Positions 51,071 to 63,600 of a DNA stretch of 64,000 nt are shown here, piece by piece (position 1 is the first letter of the stretch; each line of letters starts with the position of its first letter). Below the pieces are notes generated by a model. That model worked only from the letters and a program-made list of their open reading frames with translations, was not told where the DNA came from and searched no databases. The translations under genes were made by a program, and so were the position numbers. This DNA comes from Cryptosporidium bovis (Eukaryota > Apicomplexa > Conoidasida > Eucoccidiorida > Cryptosporidiidae), in the NCBI GenBank assembly GCA_009768925.2, contig VHIT02000033.1:186001-250000 (forward strand). Reading direction: 5' to 3'.

Positions 51071-51301
51071 CTAAGTTTGAATGAATAAATTAAGTATTAT
51101 TCTAGAGTTCAAGTATGTATATATAAAAATCCCTGTCAAGGCTTTATTACCACTTGAACATGGTACATAGTTATTTAAGGCTTCTTTATCTATGGGCAAT
51201 TCCGCCTTCACTTCAATATATAAACTCAAATCGCGTATAATAGTATAAGGAAAGGATCTTACTGACTCAAGGTCAGTGGCAAACAATGATTCATGGAGCA
51301 T
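51071..51301 (-). CDS. Possible small gene, unknown
   Basis: A 76-codon minus-strand ORF from ATG at 51301, reading MLHESLFATDLESVRSFPYT, then IIRDLSLYIEVKAELPIDKE. Amino-acid balance is protein-like, but no family is recognised. A GTAAGA donor-like word after the 13th codon suggests it could also be a partial exon. Confidence 0.25.
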   Translation of the reverse strand: MLHESLFATDLESVRSFPYTIIRDLSLYIEVKAELPIDKEALNNYVPCSSGNKALTGIFIYTYLNSRIILNLFIQT

Positions 51302-51665
51302 TTAAAGCATCAACTGGAGGATGACTGATCTCAGTTATCGCAGGGAATCGCACTAAAATTGAATATGTACAGGAAAAACGTACAAGTTATTGACTCTATT
51401 ACGTTTAATAGTGGTAGCATGCATGCAACTACAGTCACAAATACATTAAATACATATAACACACGTATACCTGTGCAAAAATCGCAAAATGCTATTAATA
51501 CAATAATTACTGATTTCACATCACATAGCTTATCTTCTAAACGAAAAACGGGAGGAAAGAAGACAAATTTCTGCATTTAATAGGCCATAGTACTCTTCAC
51601 TCGCTATAAAGGACTCCCATATTAATTAATCAATATTAAATAATTATATTAATTGTGGGGGCAGT

Positions 51666-51671
51666 GGCGCC
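51666..51671. promoter_or_regulatory. GGCGCC (E2F-like) motif upstream of the ISP-like gene
   Basis: GGCGCC in GTGGCGCCTTAG, about 680 bp upstream of the ISP-like start. A G-rich run (GGGGTGGGGGG) lies about 28 bp further on. Confidence 0.4.
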
Positions 51672-52349
51672 TTAGATCCTATTGGTGAGGCAATCTAGTG
51701 GGGTGGGGGGTAGATATGGGGATACTAATTTTTAGATTAATCGGGGTTAAAATATAAATATAAAAAAAGTCGAGAGGCGGTATTAACATAATATATTATA
51801 TATATGTCTATCAAGATAAAGTGGAAAGTAAATGTGAATAATAGTTTATTTTTAAATATTAATAAGGATAGAACAAGGATTGTACTCTTTGTTTTTAGAT
51901 ATATATGCAAAGCTCATTAAGTTTTAGAGATTAGGGAATCGGGAAAAATAAAATAAAGCAAATAGACTAGACTCGATTTAGAATAGCAATAATATAATTT
52001 TTTTAAAAAAATATATATGGACATACATATGTGATTTGGGAGTGAATAAATAAAGGAAGAAAAAAGTAGAGTATTAGCAGTAATATTAGAGTAACACTAA
52101 TAAAACAGCAGCATATTACCAATATTACAAGTGGAAACGAGAAGAAGAAATCGAGGTGTTCTTTTCCTGTACATATAATTTGCATAATTTAATATCTGAT
52201 AGGGATATAGTTAAGCAACAAGACAAGGGTTTTAATAAAGAGAAGCATTGCGTAGAAACGAGTTATATAGAATAAAAGACCGAGCGAACCAAAAGAGAAA
52301 AGTAGATAAGGAGAAGAAACTGATAGGAAGGAAGCAGCACTAATAAAAC

Positions 52350-52793
52350 ATGGGTAACTTTAGATCTTGTTGTTCATTTACGGATGAACATTCCTTAACA
52401 TCAACTCAATTGGTGGTTGGTAATGGCTCTGGAATTTCAGAGACGAATTCGAATCACGGAAATGATGTTGGTGAGGTAAATACATTCAATGTAAAATTAA
52501 TAATGCAGGATAGGAGCAAACTCGACTGTGAGGTAGTTTTTGACAGTACAAGCATCTCGCTTTCGGGGGATGGTAAATGTAGAAATATCGGAATTGACGA
52601 AATACACCAATTATTATATTCAAAAGAAGAACTATCTAGAGTTGAAAGCAGTGCAGGGATAAGTGATTCGGATAATTGCGTCGCCATTCACCTCAAAGAG
52701 TCTGGTAATTGCATTCCTTTATTCTTTAAGAATCAACAAGACAAGGAAAGGTTTATTGCTACCGCTAGTAAATACAGACCAAATGAAAATTAG
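52350..52793 (+). CDS. IMC sub-compartment protein (ISP)-like, acylated PH-fold protein
   Basis: 147 aa. The N-terminus MGNFRSCC has the Gly2 and Ser6 of an N-myristoylation site, followed at once by two Cys for palmitoylation. That dual-acylation start is how apicomplexan ISP proteins reach the inner membrane complex. The rest (about residues 45-142) reads as a small PH-like beta domain with a closing helix: FNVKLIMQDRSKLDCEVVF, then IGIDEIHQLLYS and FKNQQDKERFIATAS. Family length (about 150 aa) fits. In Toxoplasma ISPs mark IMC sub-domains and affect daughter budding. Location here is inferred. Single exon. Weaker alternative: another acylated PH-like protein. Confidence 0.66.
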   Translation: MGNFRSCCSFTDEHSLTSTQLVVGNGSGISETNSNHGNDVGEVNTFNVKLIMQDRSKLDCEVVFDSTSISLSGDGKCRNIGIDEIHQLLYSKEELSRVESSAGISDSDNCVAIHLKESGNCIPLFFKNQQDKERFIATASKYRPNEN

Positions 52794-53569
52794 ACTGACT
52801 AGCCATAATATTAAAAGGTTATTTATTTACTTGTCTTTATTTTTCCTTTTTTTGAAAGAAACAATGCAAAAAGTAAAGGTGTAGATGACATGAACAAATC
52901 AGTGGTGACCTGTTCCACTACATTATACTTTCGTTCCATGGAAGGCTTAGTAATAATGAAGATGCATGCATAAAGTTATACGTGTCACTATTTCGTTTGA
53001 AAAACAAAGTTGAATTAAAAAAGAAGACTTGAATGTTGACAATAAAGTGAGTAAATATATGGCGTACTCTTAACACGGCGTATTATTCTATATAGGCTTT
53101 TTTGTTACTACTCCGCATAGTATTAAAATAACAAAAGGTGTTTTTTTCGCGTAAAGGCAATATAAAATAGAATTATATTATTTATTCTATATAAGTGTTA
53201 TTTGAGAAGTGCCAATTTATTCTTTCGTTTTTTCACGTATGGTTTTTTAATTTCTGCTAAGAATCTCTAGACGAGGTATTGTCTAGATGGTAAAAAAATA
53301 AACTGAAGTTTTTATCTTGAAACAATATCTCTCATTCATTAGTTAAATAGAGCAAAGTCACATGATAGTAAATTATTTGTAGTCCTATAAGTTTAACATT
53401 CTGCAGAAACTACAATAAGCGATTTACCCGAAGTGTTTCTTAATACACGTGTCCAACATGCATGCACATTTACACATGCAAATATTCAGGTGTGAGTGAA
53501 TCCCGGCCATATATATTTCCGTATAAGCTTCTTTGCCTAATTATACCAAATAGGAACAATTGGACGCTA
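52794..53569. other. Convergent gap with two TGCATGCA sites
   Basis: A 776-bp gap between the 3' ends of the ISP-like and NEDD8-like genes, so no promoter is expected. It nevertheless has TGCATGCA at 52963-52970 and at 53459-53466; the second is followed by TACACATGCAAA. No ORF looks coding and no RNA gene is recognised. Confidence 0.45.
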
Positions 53570-53890
53570 TTATCCACCTCTAAGTTGCAAAACCATGTGT
53601 ATTGTGCACCCTGCGGTCACTTTGTAGTCTAAAAGTCTCAATTCATCAGACATCTGTTTACCAGAATATATTAAACGAATTTGCTTCACATCTATTCCCT
53701 CTTTTTCCTGCAGAGCTTGTTTAACCTAAACATTTTATAGAAAAAAATGGACACGAAATGAAAACGGCATTTAATTAGTTGCAAATTAATAAACGTAAGA
53801 AGTACTGCTACCTACCTGTAAAACTGTGTTTTCTGGTTCAAAATTAAAGTTTTGTTTTTTTCCTGTTAATGTTTTAACTAATATCTGCAT
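53570..53890 (-). CDS. NEDD8: NEDD8/Rub1-like ubiquitin-like modifier (2 exons)
   Basis: Small protein conjugated to cullins to activate ubiquitin ligases. Model: complement(join(53570..53725, 53816..53890)). A 90-nt intron (GTAGGT...TTTAG) in phase 0 gives exactly 76 aa. It begins MQILVKTLTGKK and continues with QEKEGIDVKQIRLIYSGKQM and SDE...DYKV. The LIYSGKQM..DE...DYK words are NEDD8 rather than ubiquitin. It ends VLQLRGG followed at once by the stop. Residue 72, Ala in NEDD8 and Arg in ubiquitin, is Gln. Because nothing follows Gly76, no C-terminal processing would be needed, unlike human NEDD8. Lys48 is kept; Lys29, Lys33 and Lys63 are not. A divergent ubiquitin is the alternative. Confidence 0.87.
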
Positions 53891-54690
53891 TAATAAATGT
53901 ATGTGTATATATATCACTTTATGAACAAAGGAAAATGAAATCACATATAGTCGTGTATGTTTATTTTTTACACTTATTTTAAGAAAATAACTCTTTGGTA
54001 AAAAAACTAAATTGACAATAACCAAAGTTGCCAACCTATTTTATTTTTTTTAAAAGGCTTTCTCTTTAAATTTAAGTATGAACGTATTTATCAAGTAAAA
54101 TTCACATAATACTGCTTATCACTTGTGAAATTGAATTAATATATTATTTCAATCTTTAGTCCTGTAAACATAAATATATATAAATCCCTTATTTAATCAC
54201 AAAATAAACTTATTTTCCCCAATTTAAAGTTTTTTTGTGTTTAGTACCCGGCAGCATACATTTAAAATATTATATATATATAAGCTATGAATAACGCATT
54301 AAGGTATAATTAATATATTTAGGGGACCCCCACACATCTATTTTAATAAAAAGAATGTAGGTCGTTTTAAAATATATAAACGGATAAAACGTTCTAGTGA
54401 CCGAAAGAAAAACCGTAATTGGAGACGTATATATACGTGTTTCTGGAAAGGTAAACGGAAAGATAAATATGTAAAAATTATTCGTAAGATATGGTTGATT
54501 ATTATTATATTGTTAAAATACAATTTTACAACAATTTAATGAACAAATAAATTAATTATTTTCAAGTGAATTTTTTGCTACTTTGTATTTTCCTTCTTTT
54601 CTTAAAGTCGATAATATTACTATAAAAGGTGTCTAAGTAAATAACCTTCAATTAAGATTATGATTTTTGATATTAAATTTAAACTTTTAT
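53891..54690. other. AT-rich gap between NEDD8-like start and the membrane mosaic 3' end
   Basis: About 800 bp of very AT-rich DNA with a TATATATATA run near 54275. It must hold the NEDD8-like promoter, but I see no GC-rich motif and no gene. Confidence 0.5.
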
Positions 54691-57600
54691 CTACAGTTTC
54701 TTGTTTGTTTTTTCTTTGTTAATGCTATAACGACTACTACTATAATTAGTCTTGCCATTAACATTAATACTATTGGTTTTGTCGTTATTATCGTCGTTGG
54801 TGTTAAAACTTGCATTTTCAATATCAGATATATTGCTTTTTTTATTTACATCTAGTATAGCTAAGGCAATCTCCTTGTTTCTGTTATTGTTTTCATTGCC
54901 TATTAAGTTCCTTTTCCATTTGTATTTTCTAAACCAAAATACGATAGCTAATATGAACATACCAATAATTAACGGAGCAAATAAAATAGAGTACAGTGCA
55001 GGACCAGATAGACCTTTACTTTCCGATAAATTCATTACCTTCATTGGAGCACAATTTACTATTTTGTGGATACTATAAGTATCTTGGATGTTTGAATTAG
55101 TATTTGTGAATGAAATGGACGGAATAATAGGAGTTAAACTGCCGAGTTCAATATTACTTTTTAAATCTTGACCATATACTGCTTTTATAACAGTATCATA
55201 CATGAATTCATAATCGGTATTTTTGGATAACGTTTTTGTGTCTCCTTTTATATTATAATAATTGCCGTTGTTGCAAGCAAGCAATACAGGATCCTTTTCA
55301 TTTTCATACCCTCTTGAACATGTAATTTTAAATAGTTTTAAATCGCTTTTGTGATTGTTTTGCTTTGAAAAGTCAAATAATTCACTAACCTGGTACTTTA
55401 CTGTACCTATAATACTTGTAATAAAGCTGACTTTACAATATTTAAATTTTGAATCCGTTCCTTTAATACAAACAAATTTGTCATCATCATTTAAATTTGA
55501 CACCCAATTACCATTGTCACACTTAAATGTCTCTGATTCTATATTTGGATTATCAGAAACATAGCCATATGAACATGTTATACTTCTTGTTGAACCATGA
55601 TCTGTTCCTATTCCGCTAATTACATATTGACTAATTAGATTGTTTTTTTTGTAGTTATCTCTATAGACGCTTTCAAATTCATTGTTTGAATTTCGGTTTA
55701 TAATGTAGGAAGATGCACCTCCTATATAATTATTTCCAAATATATTCTCATTGATATACGTGTAAGTATTATCTGAATAATCATCGTAATCTTCTTGATC
55801 CACTACTTCATAGTTATTCCACAAACTTTTGTTTTTTTCATAATTTACGTTATTAATGTTTGTATTAGAGTTAAAGCTATCATCAATGTAATTTAAGCCC
55901 TCGTATTCTTTTCTCAAATGCCTGATGTATTCAAAATGTTTGCTTGTAATTTCATTGCTAGAAAAAGGCATACAGGATTTTCTACAGTCAATTTTAGATT
56001 CATTTTGTATTTTTCTCCACCTTCCATTATCACAGATGTATGATTGCGATGCCGTATTTCTTGAAGAATGTACTGAATTATAAGAATCCTTGCATATTAA
56101 GTTTCTATACGATCCTTGTTTAAGTGAAGTTTCTCCAACTATATCATACCCATTCGCGTAATAATTACCACTGTTGTCTGTATCATCTATCCCTAGTAAT
56201 TCTAATGTTGGTTTCGAACAAGTTGGATAGTCTAACTGATTACTTAAAACGTCCATATCAAAAGTACCAACATATGGTATAGATGGTGGCTCCTTTATAG
56301 ACAATGATCTTGAGTAAGATTGTGTTATTTTTTTGACACGCAATCCATATTCGTTATCAATTTCATCATATTTATTCAGCTCCGTCTCCAATTGTTTGCT
56401 ATTTTCCTCAAGTATTCCAAGAACTGATCTTGTAGACAAACCTGCATCTATAAGTATCTCAACTATATAACTCCCCGGCCATGATCTCATTCTTGGTATG
56501 TCTGATATGGGTAAACTCAAAAATGTGCTTACAGTTTCTCTCAAACTATCTCTCAAATATTCTTCCTGTAATGTATTTGTTATTTCAAAGTAATTTAAAT
56601 TTTTGTATTTAAACTCCAAAAGTATATTATCCGTTTTCACTCCTGAACTACAAACTCTATCCATACTAAATCCACATCTTTGTTCCAAATAATCTATACT
56701 TCTTTCCGTATTTACTTTTGAATACAGTAACCCCTTTGCATTGTTGTATGAGTATTCATAATCATAGTAGTCACCATATTCTTTCTTTATTTTATTATTT
56801 TTTCCAATTAATAATTTCCCCATGGTTTCAATATTGTTATCCGTATGTTCCTGCTTTACACTTTGGTTGATCTTATTTATATTTTTTTCCTCCTCTCCTT
56901 CTTCACGTTTTTCTATTTCAAGTATTCCCCTCTGAATTTCCAATTGAGCAGCATAGCAACACCCTTTACTGTGAAGTTGATCAATCAATTTCTTTTTGCA
57001 GTGTGGTGTACAACTAAAATTTAAGTAATAAGGATTGCATGCATCTCTAATTGTTATGCCTCCAAATGAAGATTCATAGAATGAACTCCACCAGTCATAA
57101 CCATTTTCTAATAATACATTCTTAAATAGCAATTCACCACATATTTTACTTTCGACAGTCTCCTGACAGTAATATCTTCCTATTGATCTATATAAATATC
57201 CTGTTCTAACCATTTCTTTGTTTCTTATCTCTCTACCGACCTGGTAAAGCAACTGACCATATACTCTCATAGATTGAAAGAAACAAACATCTTCTGGGAG
57301 ATTTCTAATGCATTTGCTTGATATGTTATCTTTAAATACGTAATTTTCACCCACATTGTTTTTGCTGATGCTTTGTAGTTTTCTTTCTGATACCATTGAT
57401 GACAACCATTCTATAGGTGAGTATGAAGTCGTGTTCGGCATTATTATCTTAGAGGAGGTTGCTATACAAGAATATTTCTCTTTTGAATTAGTTGGACTTT
57501 TTGCAAACATACAAAGCAAATCCAATGCTTTTTCACCTTGAATCAACAAAATCTGTTTCCAGTAATCGCCAACATCATTATCTCTTTTATTTACCGTTAA

Positions 57601-60600
57601 GCCTTTTCTATGATCTGTATTATGATATTCATTATATTGATATTTATTTTGTTTGTAGCTATAACTATTATATTGGTTGTTATCACTGTAACTCTGTTTT
57701 CTAACAAACACATTCTCATATTCATCGCCATTTGACTCAAAATTGTAGTCGTTTCCTGCATTTATTTTTGATTTTGAGAGTCTTGTAAATCTTGAAAGTG
57801 CTTGAATAAGTCTCAAGTTTTTTCTATGGCAACTGTCCTTATCACAAACAAGTTCAAAAGTTTTAGTTTGATCCAAAAGGAGTAATGGATTATTAAGTAT
57901 CAAGAATGTTTCATGAAAAGAGTATGAACAACTATCACCATTATTATTTGTTGTATTTTGACATAAATGATTCCTAATTATCAAAGATATCGATTCAGCT
58001 GATTCGCAGTTTATTTTAGCTTCATTTAATCCATTTTTAGAATTCTCATACAAAACTAAGCTTTCTCTTAACTTATTCATGCATTTTCCCTTGCAAAATG
58101 TCTTAATCATTGTATCTCTTCCCTGTCTGTACATTACACCACATTCTCCATTCCAAATATCCGCAAATGTATTTATAAGTTCACAACAAGGACTATTGTT
58201 GTTATTACAGTAGCTTATACTTGAAAAAGGAATACTTATTGCTCTTTCAAATTCGTTGTTACTGCCTCTGACTTCTCTTTCACTATTATTGTTATATGTT
58301 GCCAATCTTAAATAATAATCATTATTATCATTTTCACCGCTATATGTATCCTCATTTACATAATCCCTATCTCCACTACAAGGAAGTGTGTCAATAAACT
58401 TCGCATTTATCCATTCACCGTCACTGCATGTCAATGATACTACTTTGTCGCTTCCCAAGCATCCTATTTTAAGTTTTGCATTGTGCTTGAAGGATTGATT
58501 GTGGTTGTTTCCAACTCCTTTGTTATTATCATCAACATTATTTGTTGTGTATTCACTCATTTCATTTTGGTTTCCTTTATAATCAACAATATAAGTACCA
58601 ACTGAAGTTATTTTTTTAATTAATTTATCATCACAATAATTACATGACCTACAACTACTTCCACCACAATCGATTCCTGTCTCGTCACCATTTTTAACAC
58701 CGTCAAAACAAGTAGAACAACTGTTTTCACAACTGCCCCCACAATCAATACCCCATTCATCACCATTTTGAATTCCATCATCGCAAGTTGGTGGTGAACA
58801 TTTCATTGATGCTTCTTTATTTGAATCAGGCAGTAACCACTTTCCGTCGTTACATGAGAGAATAAGTAACTTTGATTCTAATGAATCTCCTTTTTCCCAT
58901 CCAGGAATGCATCTAATATGTATTTCACTTCCGGAAGCTGTCGCCATATTCTCTATTAAAAAAGATTCTTTTTCCAAATCTTCTATATAGGTAAAACCTC
59001 CATCAATGCTTAATAAGGTATTTTCTGGTATTATATTTATGGGAAATCCATAGCATGGCTGGCAGGCCGGACACTGACTACCTCCACAATCAATTCCTGT
59101 TTCATCACCGTTTTTAATACCATCATCACATTTAGGGCAGTTGTCATTACCACAGCTTCCACCGCAATCTATTGAAACTTCATCTCCATTAAGTGTACCA
59201 TCAAAACAAGTGTCGGGACATTTTTTATCACATTTTCCTCCACAATCAATTCCAAGTTCACCTTGATTTTGTATTCCATCAAAACAGGTTGGTTTTTGGC
59301 AAATGAGAGTAGGAGTTTGAAAAATACCATTTTTACAGAGTAACTTATCTTTAATAGGTCCCGTTTTCCTCACATATCCCTGTTTGCAACGAATACTTGT
59401 CCAATCACCATGTTTTATCATGTTTCCGTTTTCTGTTGAAAGTACTTCATAATTATCCCTTATATAGGGGTGAAGAGAATAAACTGAAAAGCCGGAACCT
59501 AAATTAATGCGAGAGTTATGATAAAAATGAGATTTTGGGGTATCCAGTGTACAATCAGAGAGGCATTCCAGTGTTGGTTTTGGTGGATGCCATTCACCAT
59601 TTTTACATTCCAATACCTCCTCTATGTCAGATCCACCAAAATTTGATGAACAAGTTATATATCTCAAGTCACCTGTGTCTGCTGGAGTATCAAGTAAATT
59701 CTGATTAACTATCTTGTATTTTGCCTGAAGCTTAAGCATTGAGCATTTTGAAGCACAAATCAATGCATTATCAAATACCCATTCTCCATTTGTGCATGTT
59801 GCAGCCTGACTTAAATCAGTTCCCTGTATTAATGTTCCTTGATCTGAGCAAGATATCAAAATTCTAGACCCATGTTGATAAAAACCTCCCCTTTTTTTTG
59901 AATTAAGTTGATCATAAACCTCATATGCACTCCCTAAAGACACTTCTGGAGAGTTACAATTACTTAAGCATACTGTTTTTGGCACTCCCCATACTCCATT
60001 TGTGCATTCAATTTCATCACTTTTTCTTGTACCCATTTGAGTAGTACCACGATCTCTGTCGCACTTTACTCTCACTTTTGAACCACTAACACCGGTTTTC
60101 CTTTCGGGAATAATATTTTCTATAACATAAGCCTTGTTTTTAAATATTTCCAAATCCAAACATCTTTTTTCGCACTTAAAGTTATGTTTTTCTATTATTG
60201 AAGAGTATGAAAACAGACCTTTTGGATCAAATTTTGAATCAACTATCAGCCAAGAGCCATCATAACATGTTAAAATCATCTCACTAAAACTTGATTCCTC
60301 AAAGATACTCCAATTTTCTGAACATCTTATTCTTCCCAGTGTTCCATGTTTATAATTTCCATCCAGACTGCTTGAACTGTATTCAATGTAATAAGGATTA
60401 TCATTCGTATCAATTATATTGTTATTTTGGTATTTAGGTATTGGATTACATCTCTTAAAACATTTGTTTTCACCTTCTTCTGAGTTTAACTTTGATTTCG
60501 ACCTCCAGTGTCCTTGAATACAAGTTAAAGTAAATTCTTTACTTTCATTGTCCAAATACATTTCCCCATTTGATAACTCTATCACCTTGTCCGAATTTTT

Positions 60601-63600
60601 CGAACAAACGATAGTTATCTCAGAATCTGGAGTATGTTTCTCCAGGTCTTTTTCAGATTTGAATGAATAACTATCATTTATTAAAGCGTAAGGTGGGCAT
60701 GATGTACCACATATTAGTTTCAATGCACTCCATGTTCCATCATTGCAAGTAACTATTTCACTTCCTTCTGTCCCTACACATGTCACCTTTAATTTAGATC
60801 CGTGAGCATATGTTTTTTCACCTTCTGACTCAACTAGTCCCTTATTACTATGATAGCTCACTTCATTTTTGATTTGTTCTTCATCTGGGATGTCATCGCT
60901 ATTTACAGTATATTCTTCTCCAATAAGGTAATTCTGACTTGAAACTGATGAAATAGGATATGGTTTACACTTTTGAAAACATTCTATACCTTCCAAAAGC
61001 TTCCAATTTCCAGAAATACATCCAAAGCTTCCTTTTGAATTAGGAGATGTTTCTAAAGCAGTTGAATAACCATCAATGCATGTTAATATGGCATTTGTTC
61101 CTGCCTGAAATAACAAGGAGTTCCTTCTTTTGTTATTGCTTGCATTTGAATCGGCCGCTAATTCCTTGGAATTTTCACTTCCAGAGACAGTATCTGTATC
61201 GTTGTTATTCTTTATGGGACTATTTGTATAAACAATGTGAACTCGCTCCATCTCATTTCTATCATAGTGAAAAGACAAATCAAGTTCAGGACAAACTTGA
61301 CCATTTGTTGTAAAGAATAGTTGATTTGGTCCAACGTTACCCCATGGTTGATAAGTTAAATCAGTTAAAGCTCCCAGTTCTACTGTTATATCATAAATTT
61401 CTCCTTCCATTAAAGGTTCATATGGACGTAAGGTAACCTCAGAAGTTTGGTTGGAAATAACATATAATCCTCTATAGAGTGCCTCGTAATCAGTTGGTAT
61501 GTGAATTAAGTGTCCAGTATTTCTTCCTGTTATATTAAACCAAGCCCAATGACCGTAGTTCATTGGTCTGTTAAATGTTAATTTAATCTCAGTGTTGTTT
61601 ATTGGAACATTGATTGCACCTAAAGACGGTTGAATTCCTATTAGTGAAGGAGGGCTTTTTTCTGGATAACTTTTACATATTATAGATATATCCTTATGTT
61701 CTAACCATTCTGGATCGTTTTCTGAATTCAAAAAAGACCATTTTTTCCATGTCGTTGTTTTGCCATCTGGTGGGATATGATTATGTGGATCTGGTAATGA
61801 CGATTCTGCATATGCTATTATATCGCCACTATCCAAATCTCTATCTATTACCCAGGCTCCATTTCCACCACCACTGCTATGACTATAGCCGTCATCATCC
61901 TGTTGAGAATAGTAAACATAAAATTGTTTCCTTTCTCCTCCATTCCAAACTGCTTTGTTATTTATCGGTGACTTCCAAGGAGTGTATAAACCATTTACAT
62001 TTCCATTGTTTGTTCCAAAGCCAGTTATGTACATATATGGACAGGAAACATTTCTGCTTATTGTAAAAGTCCATATAGGTACCGCGTCATTCGGATTTCC
62101 TTGCAAATCAATAACGGCTCCTGGTTCTAAACCAATAACGTACTCGTCTTCTGGGAGCGGAGTTCTACTATCTAATGTAATGACCAATTTTCTACCCCTT
62201 ATTTCAGAGCTGTACAAAACTGGGATTTGAGAGGCACCATTTTGGGAGTGGCCATTTTTAGATCTATTCCACCATGTCCATCTCCCAGAATCAGAACCGC
62301 TTCTAGATGAAGTAGAGGATGACTTCTCATCTGCAAATAGGTTGTGGTGATTGCCGCTACTTCCTGAGTTTCCACCTGCTTTTCCCTCTTTCTGAGGTAA
62401 AATAGGGATCTCTAATGGTCTATTTCTATAGTAAACACTACTTGTAATAACTAATCTTCTTGGTTGCCACTCCTTCGGAAATTCAATGTTCTCGTTAAAT
62501 CCAATGACCAACTCTTTGACAGGTGGAACTATATTTGAATGATTTAAAGGTAAAAAATAAGATGGGTATGGTAATAATTGGTCGTTTAGACATTTATGCT
62601 CTGTGCAAACTTGTCCTGTTTTGCAGTCCTTATCTGTATTGCACTCTCCTACATCCAAAAGCCCTAAATCTGTATCAAAATCCTCAGCGGAGTCACATGG
62701 AATACCATTACCATCCCTATCTACACCACTACATCCACATAGTCTATTTATACCTAATATTGCATTTGCTCCCAAATTTATTGCACAATTTGAATTTGAA
62801 GATCCAGGTGCCCCACTATCGCCACCCTGTACAATACATGGTAAACCCATTCCTCCAGGTCCTGTCGCCTCCATCTGAGTTTGTACCTTTTGATAGTAGT
62901 CTGGATCTAGGGCAACACTAGCCCCACATTTAACATAAGGAGCAGTTTGAATGACTCTGTACATCTCTCCACCAATGAACTGTCCTATATTTGCTATTGT
63001 ACAGCTTTGACGCGATAGACACCTCATTGTCCCCAACCCTATTTGGGCAACACTAGGAAGAACACCTTGACACTGATTTGTATCTGTATTGCAAGAAGCC
63101 AATGCATTGTGCATGCAATGTGTATTATCTGTACATTCTACAACTTTTATTTGGGCAACTGGAAAGTAAAACTCGGCTGGTTCATCGCAAGGCATTCCTG
63201 AAGATGCAAAGTCTGGACATCCACATAATAACATTGTATTTGAATTAGTTTCACTTCTATTGTATCTTCTCCCAACTCCAAAGTGTAATTCACAATCAAA
63301 AGGATTGCCACCTTCGCAATTCCACTGATTGTGGGAATGAAACATCGACTCTTCATTGCTTAGTATCCTAACACCACATCCTATTGTTGGACTTGCTGCG
63401 ACTTTGTATCTTGATGTTATTTGTTCCCCAATTATTTTGCCCTTAATTCTACAATCATATCCATCTACACAAAGTATAAGGGGAGGCTCATATGGATTGT
63501 TTCCAAAACCACCATAACAAGTTTTTGGTGTTCCGTAACAGAGTCCATATCCATTTACACAGCTAGCACATGGATCCATCTGAAGACTTCTTACATTAAG

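Larger units (their letters stand above)
50972..52349. other. Long gap with GGCGCC, GGCGGTA and unproven short ORFs
   Basis: About 1.38 kb upstream of the ISP-like gene. GGCGCC lies at 51666-51671 next to GGTGGGGGGT, GGCGGTA at 51776-51782 and GCATGCATGCA at 51417-51427. A minus ORF at 51071-51301 (76 codons, ATG start) and a plus ORF at 51365-51580 (71 codons) look neither clearly coding nor clearly random; I recognise neither. Confidence 0.45.

Noticed and set aside
51359-51580. Plus-strand ORF containing a GCATGCATGCA motif
   Set aside because: A 71-codon Thr/Asn-rich frame with an equally long opposite frame; no evidence decides that either is coding.
53786-54034. Longer minus-strand ORF covering the first NEDD8-like exon
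   Set aside because: It reads through the GTAGGT donor and has a non-ubiquitin N-terminal extension; the spliced 76-aa model is far better.
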